Assembly: GCA_015501605.1 (NCBI GenBank)
Contig: JADNRZ010000007.1
Span: forward strand, 434,001-498,000
Direction of reading: 5' to 3'
Source: Panaeolus papilionaceus
Lineage: Eukaryota > Basidiomycota > Agaricomycetes > Agaricales
DNA: 64,000 bases
Each line of letters opens with the position of its first letter. Positions within the stretch are counted from its first letter, which is position 1. Both the position numbers and the translations under genes were made by a program. The notes under the pieces were generated by a model, which saw nothing but the letters and a program-made list of their open reading frames with translations, was not told the origin of the DNA and did not search any database. Of the stretch, positions 1 through 11,322 are shown one piece after another.

Positions 1-861
1 AAGTTAACCCTGTGTTCGGATTTTATTGCTTAATTTTAGAGAAGAACTGTATTTTAGAGGAGATCTTGGGATGAACATTAGAAATTCAATGGTGGTGAGC
101 GAAGGATATGCTGCGTAAAAGCGGGACGAGCTCATTTGTCGGGTTATTGTTTGTTTATTTTATGCGGCGTAGGTGAGGTGTGCAAACAAAGTAGAGCTAA
201 TGCCTCACTTGGTGTCTTAACTAAGTCATGGGAATTATGACCCTGTCAACTACAGCGCCCAAATGGCGTTGTCGGTCTCTACTTTATTGAGGTTTTTTTC
301 GAACTCTCAAAGTTAACTCACAACAGCTCGAACCCTTGTAAAATTATTTAGACCACATATTGACTCACCATAAGTCTAGGGACATACCACGACCAGGATC
401 TGATGTCCAATCATATGTCAGATTGATACAGGCAATCATTTTTTCACTCCCCGTGAGACTGTCCTGATTTCCTCAATCCTGCATAGCACATTAAGTATCC
501 GCAGCAATCCAAGCACATGGGTTGACAACACTGCGAACTGATTGCACTGGCTTTCTAGGTACTCGACACTATACATAGACCATTTTTAGCTTGTGTTACG
601 ATGCAAAGCCTTCCTAGATCTCCGATTTGCGTTTGTCCCTACCAAGTTTGAATATGGTCACTCCTTCCTATCGAGTTGGAACCTCCATTGCTGATGCATG
701 GCTAATTAGGTCTCGGAATATCTCCAATCTCGACTTTGTCCCGAACCAACTTGCGGATCAAGCGCAAGATCGTCTTCACGCAGGTGCATCGAATCTTTCT
801 ATGGGCATGGCTCATTGAGTCGGGTCGCGTGTCGCAGATTGATATGTGTGCCTCCCCTTGA
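1..861. other. Intergenic region without recognised gene
   Basis: No open reading frame here shows codon structure, splice logic or similarity that I recognise. The right end is the promoter side of the DUF6593-like gene. Any gene to the left lies outside the window. Confidence 0.6.
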
Positions 862-868
862 TATATAA
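862..868 (+). promoter_or_regulatory. TATA box of the DUF6593-like gene
   Basis: TATATAA lies 82 bp upstream of the start codon at 950 and is followed by a pyrimidine/CA-rich leader. The spacing is normal for a fungal core promoter, and the element supports 950 as the first exon. Confidence 0.5.
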
Positions 869-949
869 GAGGCGGGGTCTTGACGCCTTTCTCCAGGTCA
901 ATTAACAACCCACTCCGAGACTACTCCACCCAAGCATTAATCATTAAAC

Positions 950-1699
950 ATGTACAACAACAACCCCTACGCTCAAGCTGGTTGGTACAACCCAGAGAAC
1001 CCACTTTCCATTAACCCCCCTCCGTGGAACCTCCCACCTACTAGCCAACCATCCCTTCTAGGTGCTCTCCCGACTCTGGGCTCGTCGGCGGCGGATCAGA
1101 GAGTCCTGACATTCCGAATGACGCCTGCATCTCCCGACGTCCTCAACGCGTCTGTGGTGGGACCAAAAGGTCAAACTATCTGCGTCATCACCACCGATTA
1201 TAATGCGGCTCCTATTCGAACAATTTTCCAAAAAGCTGATGGCGCGTTAATGGGCTACATCGAATGGAGCTCTCATGGTTCCACTGTCACCATCACTGGA
1301 GGCGTTCACAAAAAACCTGCTGGACAATGGCTAGCTCTTTCAGCCGATAAATCGTGCGTTTTTAGTCTTGTAATTTTTGGAGGACCTCATACTTATAATT
1401 TGGTCCGAAATACTAGATACCGAACTATGCATCAAAAGGAACGACCCTTCGCATGGGTGCCTAGGGACAAAGAAATAGCAGTGAGTGGTACCTCCTCCAT
1501 ACATGGTCACACGTCCCACTAACATGAAATCTAAAAGCTGTATCCTGTCGGGACTACTAGCAGAGACCCCATTGCAAAACTCTTCCGAGGGAAAGACTCC
1601 ATCGTCTTACAACTCGCTTCTGAAGCTGTCCAGTACGGTGTCATGGAGTCAGCCATAATTGGAACAGTTCTTCTACAATCTGGTCGCAGGTTTGATTAA
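950..1699 (+). CDS. DUF6593-like basidiomycete protein
   Basis: This is a protein of about 230 residues in two exons (950-1480 and 1538-1699). The intron has a GTGAGT donor, a CTAAC branch point and a TAAAAG acceptor, and joins in frame. Residues 1-45 are Asn/Pro-rich. From about residue 50 a globular domain starts with LTFRMTPASPDVLNASVVGP, and the chain ends with an LQLASEAVQY...SAIIGTVLLQSGRR stretch. This layout, an opening strand plus a C-terminal DHIIATFLLV-like strand, is what I know from the DUF6593 family, which is expanded in Agaricomycetes and has no known function. There is no signal peptide or membrane segment. The assignment rests on pattern memory rather than a search. The intron is secure, because skipping it leads to a stop within 42 nt. 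Confidence 0.7.
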
Positions 1700-1814
1700 G
1701 ATATTCTCCCTCTTAATTCAGCACTTTACATGGTTCTGCAATAATGGACAGTTACCACTCTATATATTACATATTTCTGTACCCTATATCTGTAGACGTT
1801 TATGTATATTAAAT

Positions 1815-4800
1815 TTAGTCGAGGGAACGCCTCTCGAGTAGTTTAGTGATCTCTCTGTGTTCATGAAGCCATTCTGGGAATGTAACTTCTGGTTCTCCAC
1901 GTTCGCGCATTTCGATGAGATAATTGGCGAAAACAATCAAAGTTCCGTAACGATACCTGAAAATGTATCAGTACTCCGTAGTTTTTTAATTGACTTTCCT
2001 CACAGATAGTTCACGGTGATATGTCGAAGCTTACGCTCTTTCACGCTCCTTTGTTCACATGCGTCAACTTTGAGTTTATAGCTGATAGGCCGTGTTAGTT
2101 AGGTCCGACATGAGCGTATTGGCCACTGACTCGTAAATAGCTTTTCTGAGATTCTGGACGTCTTGCATCAGATCAATTGCCCGATCTGTCAAGCGCTTCG
2201 CAATTTTGCCATGGGAAAGCACACCAACAAGCTGCAATATAGTCTTATACTCCCCTGTGTCGACATGAAGTAAGTCAGAGAAACATGAAACGCTTTGGGA
2301 TACCTGTCCTCACCTGCTAAGTAAACCTCTTCTTCGGACGGTCCGTCGATGGGATCGTACACTTCGGGTGAAATTTCCTCGATGAATTCTTCGTTCAGGG
2401 ATGATGTCCAATTCATGGTCGACGAGATGAGGCAGGCTGTTATCATACCGGTAGTTGTGCGACCACGGCCCATCTGACAATTGAAGATGAAGTCGCCGGC
2501 CTCGGCTATACCCGAGCGCACTCTACTGAGAAGCTGTGCCAGGGCGCCCGGCAACGGCGCTTGTTCGTCTGTCTGAAAAAAGTATGACGTCACTCAGAAG
2601 CCTTCTTGACAGCGGGTAAGCAACACTCACAATCGCGACTCGACCATAATCAATCTATGAGGGTAAACAATGTAATGAATCCGTCTTCGAGGACTAGTCA
2701 GCACTTACCCTATAACCCTGTTCTGTTATAAGATTGAAAACGTCTCGAGGGGTCATAATCTCTTCATCTGATACGACTTCCCAAATTGGGATAATGGAGA
2801 AGACGCCTGGTCGTTCTTCAACTTCATCATGCAACAAAATACGACCGTTTCCACGCTTCAATTCCCGTAGAATATCCTTCTTGAAGCTCTCTTCCATATT
2901 CTCGACCGTTGCTGTCGTGACGCCGGTAGCCCTGAGGGTAGATAATTGAAGTAGACTTCACCACGAGATGCACTTTAAACACTTACTCGACGTTCTCAAG
3001 GGGGCGATTGACCAAACGCAATACGTGCGGTCGTCCTGCAACATAGATGACAGGTTCCTTGTGGAGAGTCAGCGCTCAACCCCCACTAGCTGCTACGGGA
3101 CATACCTCTCGCAAGGAAGTCCAGTATACTTTATTGCGTCCACCAGGACCGGCGTCAACGCGTTCGAGGGCTCGTTTCAACCTATAGTCCACTTAATGTT
3201 ATCGACCGAAGGAATAAACAATACATTTCGGCTTACCCTTCGACAGTCGGCATGCCACTACAAAGCGATCAGCATTGGGATCACGCGCTAAGAGTTACGA
3301 AACCTACCTTCCACAAACCATTTTTCCTTTGTCCTCCACCATAAACTCTACATTGGGAGACGGCGATGATTTCCCAGCAGATGTTCTTTGCAGGGTCATA
3401 GGGACGCGTCGGAAGTTTGGTGCACCCTCGATGCGTCTAGCGGAAAGCGAACCAACTCGTAAAAAACCTTGCATCAGATTCAGTGGTAGACACATACTCA
3501 GGAAGCGTCATCTTCTGGAGATTGGAGAAAAAGTCGGACTTGATAATTGTAGAGGCAGACAGAATGCTACCAGACCGGTTAACGACAACCTGGGTCACTT
3601 CATCAGGGTCGGCGACGTCGGTCTGCTTATTGGCGCGCGAGAGCGGCTTCAATGAATTGATACCGTCGTCCAAGAGCTCCTTCTCAAACGTTTTGATGAC
3701 TGGAGGGAGAAATTAGATCATTTTATTTCATTCTCAATGACATGCGCTCACCAGGGCGGTCTCTAACAAAGGTTTCTACATTTTCGTTCTCCAACGATCT
3801 CATGGTGTCCGGTTGCACTGATTGCAGGTATGACTGGAAAACAATCAGTTCAAAGTATCGGCGTAGGTTTTGTATCCCTAAGAGGGTTGATTAGCGCTAT
3901 GTGGAATGAAATAATTTTAAAAATGATCTACCCTTCGACGTATGAATTTTCTTCTGTTTCTCGTCTGTAGCCTCCTCCGCTCGAGCCCTCGAATCTTCGA
4001 TAGCATCACGGAGGTTATACACCGCGGAGCATTGATCAATCGCATCATCAACTGCGCTCTTTACAGCTGGACCTTTTCGAATCACCCTGAGTAAATCTAA
4101 AGACAAGCAGTCTTTAAGTTTCACGAATATAACCCAATCCCCTAAATGCTTACTATTGATAACTTGATACGAATGTCTATTTGGCGGTGCTTTCACAGGC
4201 TCCATCTGCGTCATGGACATTGACAGCGTGCGCTTTACATATCGAGGTGTTATCGGGGTCGTCGGTTGATGGAATTGCAGCCATTGGCGGATAAGTAAAA
4301 GAAGTATCTAAAAATCAGTGGCAAAATACGTCAGAAAAAGCACAATGGGCCTTGTGCGACACAGTTACAGACCGTTGCTAGCGTGCTTCTACCGCGCCCA
4401 AGCTGACAGTTCACAACAATAGGTGTGTCGGGAGACGTCCTCAGAACGACCTCAATCAATGCTTTCAGGTCCGAGTAATCAGGGGGCTTTTCGGCAGTGA
4501 TTGGAATGCGGGTGTACTGTAGCGAAAGGCCTTGCGTGTGCTCGCTGGCGGACATGATGTCCTTGAGTACGACCACATCATCGGGGTGTACATCCTCCCA
4601 AACAGGCACCACAGCACCATCGGCTGTTTCTGTGTGAAGTAACAGGCTTGCGGAAGCCTCAGTCAGGGAAGGTTGGCAATGTTGATGAACCATCTTACCG
4701 GCCACCAAATGATTCGAGTTCAGCAAGAACATCGTCCCTTAGGCGCTCCTCCAGGACTTCTAGTCGCGAGGCGGATATACCACCATAATCTGCAGAATTG

Positions 4801-7754
4801 GCACGCGTCTAGCAAGGCTTTCATCACTGTTACCAGCTCCTCAGTCTCACCTTTCATGTTTCTCAATGAAAAATTCTCGCGACGCAGACAGTAAGGTGCT
4901 CCATTAACATACACGACGGGTTCTTCCCGCAGGGTTATCCAGACCATGTTCGAAGCGGACGGATGCGCAGCTTTGATGCGACGCACAACCTCGTCGATAG
5001 CTTCGACAGTTGGCTGACCCAGCGCGTAAATAGTCGTATCCGGGACACGGCGGAAGTTGATAGCGCCGCGGACGGCATGATCAACATGGTGAGACTCGCT
5101 CAGCCATTGGTCAGATTTCAACAAGGTACTGCTGCACTGTTAGCATTCTCACATATCACCCCTATTGATGACATTACCTTTCTCGTAATATGATGCCTTT
5201 ACGTGTCTAATAATTCAAAGCCATTATGGTTGGCAAAGATGAAACAGGAGAACCACGAAACGCACCTTGACCACATGATCTGAATACTCATCGCCTAAAA
5301 TCTGACCACCAGAAATCGCAACATCATTCTTCTTGCCAGCTACCAGAGTACGGCCAACGGAGCCCGACTTCGACAAAGATGACAAGTCATTAACGGGCGC
5401 GAAGACGTTCAAACGCGACCCCGATTGTTTTCTCAAGAACATGACTTGACTAGTGTGGAAGCGATCGGCAAATGTCAGGAACGAAGCTCATTGAAAGAAA
5501 CTTACGTCCAAATCTCCGTTCGGGCCTTCAACCAGCTTGAGAAACTTTGAGTGAAATTTGCGTCAGATTCCTCCACAAAGCTCGCGAAGGCAATCATGAA
5601 AAAGCTGCATGCAATGTTCAGTGTTTCAAGGAGTAGCATCAAGTTTGCCGGGTCTTGCTTACTATTTTTCGAGTGCCTTCCCAGCTTTCTTGAGATACTT
5701 TTCACCCTGCGCTTCGTCCATGCTTGTCAGAGAATATTTCAGTCGATTGATCAAGATATCTTCCCGTAAGTTGGTAACCTGGTCAGCTATTTTGGTCAGT
5801 TCAACCAGCGATTCATAACGGACATTTAACCGACGTACTATTATCAATGACACGATCAACAAGTTTCTTCGCATGTAAGCCATGGTCAAGACAGCCTAAC
5901 AAACTAAGAATAACGCTGTAATTTCCCATATGAGCTTTTCGAAGGTTTTCCAGCAAAGCTGGCTGCGTCATCAAGAGCTCAATTGCAGATTGGGTATTAT
6001 CACTCTGAAGGCCTAAAATCGTAAAGTTTAGCTGGTTTTATTGAGTGAAGTAATAAGAAAAACTTACATTGCTGGAGCAAATATGTTAGGCGAAGCAACG
6101 ATTTACTCAACTCCTGCTGTACATTGGCCTGTTCTAGGGACTGTATAATACGATTCTCTGTTTGCTAATATAAACCTGGTTAACGCGGTTTGTCTTCAGT
6201 ATTCTGTACAAGTCATACCTGTGATGGGGGCTGATTGAAACACAAGAGCAGCAGTGCAAAGTTAAAAATAAGTGAATATAGGATCTTCAATATGACTTAC
6301 GGTTCCAATCCCGGGGCTTGAGGGGCGGGGGACATGAGGTCCCACACCTTTGAGTGCGTATGGATCGGGTCCTCCAGCATTGATAATCTGCTTGCGCCTC
6401 ACCAAAGACGCTGCTACCATGGCAAAGGTAGTGCGCACAGCACCCATACCGCAAGAGAAAACCAGAGAAGTTTGGGTGGGATGGGTATTTCTCAAAACTC
6501 GAAGGTAAGCATCAAGATAATTGTCCTGAAAATAGTTTGAGACTGAAAACTACCACAGGCTGTGTAGACTCACCTCAATTGGTCGGTCCGGGGAAATTGG
6601 TATACTAAACGAATTCCAATGAGTCAATCGATAAACGTCAGTCGAGTCGATCATACCGATAATACTGCGTGTTCTAATGAGCATTTAATTGACATAGGTA
6701 AGAAATTGAGGCATACATCCACGTTCCAGCCGTTTTCCTTCATGGAGCCCCACAGCTCCCGCGATGTTTTCACATTGCCGCTGTCTACTGCTGTCCATGT
6801 CGGTAATATTGCGCCTTCTCCGTTGTCACTGGTGGCTATACGAGGGCAAGGGGTTAAATTGTAATATTTTTGTTTGGTGTTGGAAAACCTTACCGATCTC
6901 GTTGTGAGTCAGGACCACACCGCCGTATCTATATTTGTGTATGAATACGCGCCGGATTCCATCAAATATAATTTAAGAAGCCCACCTAGCTGCTTCCTGG
7001 AGGATATCATTCTTCAATCTGAGCTCAATGGCCTCAAGATTCTCTGCTCTGTCGGAAATGGACAAGGTCCGTCGTGGCTCTGATGCATCTCGCCACACAA
7101 AGGGACGTCCGGAAATATAAACTAGGATTTAAGTTAGGATCCTTCGTTCAGTTTGCCAACAAACATTGGAATCCAGCAGTTTTATGTCCTTTGGGGGATG
7201 GTACGTACCCATGGGTTCCTCACGAGTAGAAAACCAGACTACGTGTGACGGGGAGGCAACGTTTGGTCTACATTTCAAGATGGAAAGGATGGCACGTAGA
7301 CCCTGGGTGCGAGGTTGAGCACCCCCAAAGACGTTAAGGTCACCGTGTCTTGCAGCTCTAAAATTAGGTGCACCATGGACATTGATTTCGAGGTCCAGTG
7401 CACGTCCTGATAGAAATCAGGTTACATTTCAACCGCACACGACACAAATTCATGTCATTCACCTGAGGGGTAATGATCCGTCTTAAGGATGAAGCCTCTT
7501 GACAAGACGCTGCCATTCCTGGTCTTCACTACTGAGGCCTCTGAGCGATTGAGGATATCAATAAGATCCAAAGGCTTTGCGGCTGCTGCTCCTTTAGTAG
7601 GAATGGCATCGTTTGAAGTGTTCTGATAAGTTCCCAGCACTGGGTTCGACGCTGGACGAAACGGCGAAGACGAGCGAATAGGGATCGGACGTGCAGCAAC
7701 GCTACGAGTATCTTCAGACAATGCTTTCAGAAGGGGGGGCTGATTATTTGCCAT
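1815..7754 (-). CDS. Triple-repeat paladin-like (PTP-like phytase) phosphatase
   Basis: A very long multi-intron gene encodes three tandem cysteine-phosphatase repeats of the paladin / 'inositol hexakisphosphate' PTP-like family. Each repeat has a GAxNFRRVP-type opening, a REEPVVYxxGxP segment and a CX5R loop. The loops from N to C terminus are SCGMGAVRTT (near 6433-6453), NCQLGRGRST (near 4385-4410) and NCQMGRGRTT (near 2462-2485). The matching EEP segments lie near 7210, 4920 and 3050. The N-terminal ~130 residues are Ser/Pro-rich. The start is placed at the ATG at 7754 (MANNQPPLLKAL); an in-frame ATG at 7856 would add 34 residues. The last exon ends ...LLERRSLD at 1815. Allowing for many ~55 nt introns, the product is about 1,400-1,500 residues. 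Animal paladin is a phosphoinositide phosphatase; the fungal substrate is not shown by the sequence. Confidence 0.85.
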
Positions 7755-8640
7755 AGACGATGTTGAATATGATTGAAGATATGAAGAAGATATTACACGA
7801 TGATAAGAGAGCAGACCACGTTGAAAAGGCCTTGAGGCCTCAACAATCCTGACCATTCAGCTTCGTCAGGGTTAAGAGTTACGTTTAGGGTTAAGGTCCC
7901 ATATAAGAAGTTAGGTCCGAACAAGCTTTCACACAACTCGACACTCCCCACATCTAATTCCATGAATATAATACAATGTCCTGTCTTGAAGATGTATTGC
8001 AGTAGTTTTTAATTGAATAAAACTTTACATGGTGTGTAAGGATTAGACTTATGTGCATCTGTCTCCTCTGAATAACTTGCAAGATCCGGTACCCATTTTG
8101 CAAGGTCCTTCTCAAATCCACGAAGGTTGTACCACATTGACTTAAAGGGCCAGATGTAAGTTTAAATATAGCATGTTTCCTTAAAACTTCGTGAGTAGGG
8201 AGGTCGAGAATTGTCCCTGGACTTCCTTTGAACCCTCTTCGAACTTAAAAGCCACTATATGAGTTGCCTCATACAACAATGTACCACAGGTCCCGATTGG
8301 CTTTTGCCATGGTCATAGAGATAAGCTATATGAAACCTGTCTTGCTAAATTTGAGGTTCTTGGTTTTCTAATGCTTCTCAACATGCAGGGAAGGACGAAG
8401 GGCATCGAAAATAGGGGCTTCGGCTAATGATGGACGGCAGAGGCAGCTCGGCACTCGGCATGACGCTGGGTGAAGATCAGGGCTCGGCTATTTCCATTTC
8501 CACTAACCAGCTCTTTGATCAGGTGGAAGATGGGTTTATCATTCCCTTTCACTCCTTAAATATTTCCTCGTCAGGATTCATACCTAGGCCTCATTATACC
8601 CTATTCGACTTGCGAAATATTTCAAATAGGTTTAGTGAAT
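7755..8640. other. Divergent intergenic region, paladin-like / glycosyltransferase
   Basis: This ~0.9 kb gap lies between the start of the leftward phosphatase gene and the start of the rightward glycosyltransferase-like gene, so it should hold both promoters. No coding signal was recognised. The 76-codon frame at 8427-8657 runs into the first exon of the next gene in another frame and looks accidental. Confidence 0.5.
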
Positions 8641-10885
8641 ATGTCCTCCCCTCATAAACCCCTTTGTTTGGTATACTACTGCTCTGGTCATGGTCAGCAC
8701 AATACTCCAGTGATGTCAGACATACCACCCTTGTTGTACTAACCATCTACAAATCATAGGCTATGGACATGCTACTCGTGTATCAGCATTTGCAAGGCAT
8801 TTACTGTCGAATGAGGAGACAGAGACGCCTATTGTATATATTGTTTCCTCAGCACCTCGCCGTATCTTCGCTGATAGCATATTATGCGGGGCGCGATACC
8901 GCAATGCAGCAATAGACCCAGTAATCGTTCAACCACTTGCGTGAGTTGGCTTTGTGAGCTATATTGCCTATGCCTAATTGGGCGCGTCAGATACCATGTA
9001 GACCGAAGGCGGAGCGTTGACGTCCTGAAAGAATTCCTTGACAAGAAGGATGAACTGGTCGGGGAAGAGACGAAGTGGTTACGGCAGGTTGGAGCACACG
9101 CGGTGCTGAGTGACGCCGCGTTTCTTGGATGGTAAGTACAGAGCGGCTAAATTCGAATTGAAGCGCTATTGCATACCTAACCGCTCAACAGTTTAGCTGC
9201 TAAGCGAGCCGGCATTCCGTCTGTCCTCATTACCAACTTCACCTTTGATTCCGTCTATTCCTACCTGTCGACGCCCATTTCCGATGCCCTTAGCTCCAGC
9301 GATCACAACAGTGATTTCTCTAACTTTCTCGGGATCCTTCCTGACCACCCAATACCCGAAGAGGAACTTTATCCCCTTGTACAACAAATCCATGCTGGTT
9401 ACCGCCATGCTGACCTGCTTATTCGTCTTCCTGGCCAGATTCCCATCCCTTCTTTCTTCAAGGAACCTGGGTTACCTGCTTGGACATGGATTGATGTCAA
9501 AACTGGCATGATGCGATCAAATGTTGTCAGGAGCATTCTAGGATCAATCGAAGAGCAGCCGCTGCTGCCGTCCACACCTTTTCCCCCGTCGACACGACCA
9601 ATGGCGACATTACCGCGCTCGGTCATACAAGCCCCATTGCTCGTCAGACCTCCGACGTCGCAGCTATCTGTGTACTCAGAATCTGGTCGAAGCCATTTCT
9701 TATCGTCTATAGGTGTCCCAGTGAATCGACATGACCCTCGAACGACGAAGATACTCATCGTTTCCTTTGGTGGACAAGTGTTTCGGTGTCCTAGCCGACC
9801 CAGCAGCGTCATAGGTTCTAGAAATGCCAGTCAAGAACGGCTGCCTGACTTATCTCCGAAACGCGTAACACTCGAAGAAGTACGCGCGTATAAACGCTCG
9901 AGCGAACAGGGACCACTAGGATCCTTGAACTTCGACGATGATCCCAAACTCTCGTTCTCGAAAGGCATTTCTCCACCTTCGCATTTCGAGTTACATGTCC
10001 CTACACCCCGCCAAAGATTACTGGAGCCAAACCAGAATAACCTTGACATAGAGCTCGAGCGTACAACCCATCGATTGGCTACCCCCAATCATTTATGGAT
10101 CCCAGGTGCACCTCCTGCGAGCAAACCGATACTCTCACCGGTAGAACAACCCACTGAACTCAATATCCCTTCTTTCAACACGATCCCCCCAACTCCAAGA
10201 GAATCATCATTTGATAGTGATTTCGATTTGACGCCTCGACTGCTTCCTGACGATTCTTGGATAGCTATCGTCTGCGGTGCATCCAGAGATCATTTGAGTG
10301 GTCAGGAAGATTCAGAGTTGCCCGAAGACTTCTATGTCGCACCGAAGGATGTATACATGCCCGATCTCACAGCTGTTGCGGATGTCTTGCTGGGGAAATT
10401 GGTGCGTATTTCATCGGCTTGGCTCTTTTAAGCGCAAATAGTTATTGAATCGAATGATGTCCAGGGATACGGGACGGTGTCAGAGTGCGTCGATGCATGC
10501 ACACCATTCGTTTATGGTTAGCATTTTCATTCCTATCGAACCTTCTATCATATCTCATTGCATACTCATCTAATTATCTCTTTACATAGTATCGCGGCCA
10601 CTGTTCATTGAAGAGCATGGCCTGCGGCTTCTCCTCGATCAGGAAGGTGTTGGCGTGGAGCTGTCACGGCAATTGTATGAAGCGGGTGATTGGGCTGCTG
10701 CTGTTAACGAAGCTCTGATAAGAGGGGCAGATATGAAAGAGGCGAAAAGATATGAAATGGCGAACGGGATTAATGTCCATCGAAGGGAGGATGAAGGAAA
10801 GGCGCTGGCAAGGACGGTGCTTGACTGGGTCAGACGGTGGTGGATAGGGCACTCGGATGATCATGCAGAAATAACACCTGCTTGA
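8641..10885 (+). CDS. Arabinokinase-type glycosyltransferase-like protein, no kinase domain
   Basis: Six exons (8641-8692, 8760-8940, 8991-9131, 9192-10401, 10465-10516, 10590-10885) join in frame to give 643 residues. The N-terminus CSGHGYGHATRV, then YHVDRRRSVDVL, LSDAAFLGCLAAKRAGIPSV, TNFTFDSVY and LLIRLPGQIPIPSF, and later FGGQ (~317), VCGAS (~484) and GKLGYGTVSE (~527) match the GT-B glycosyltransferase-like half of plant L-arabinokinase block for block. The GHMP-kinase half of the plant enzyme is absent. A Ser/Pro-rich insert of about 150 residues (~320-470) separates FGGQ from the C-terminal nucleotide-sugar subdomain. The protein has no signal peptide or membrane span, so it is probably cytosolic. 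Donor and acceptor are unknown; it could be a true glycosyltransferase or a sugar-binding regulator. Confidence 0.8.
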
Positions 10886-11322
10886 TTGAAGATATTTAAT
10901 TAGAATCGACTTAAATTTTATGAAGCATGGACAATTATAGAGTTTTTGCATGTGGACTAGGGACTCACTTACTTCAATAGGATTTGGACAGTGTTTATAA
11001 TAGCCATAGAAATCTGCCACATAAACAGAGACCTGAGTAAATCTCAGGCTTGGTTTGTTAACCCTCCTGATCTTTTCTAAGACTTTTGTTATCTTTGCGC
11101 TTCATCGTCTGGTCAGTCCTTTTTTGAATGAACTGAAGAGGATAAGCAATTGATTGATAGAGTTGAAGTTGGTGGTCCCGACTGCCAAGACTATCAAAGG
11201 GCACGTGTCTTTAAAAGGCTTAAAATGTCACGAGCAGGATCCGAACGGGCAGTCTCTGGCCAAAGTGATGATCTTGTAGGACTCCTTAACTCTCTACCAT
11301 CCTTAATAGCCATTTCTTGACC

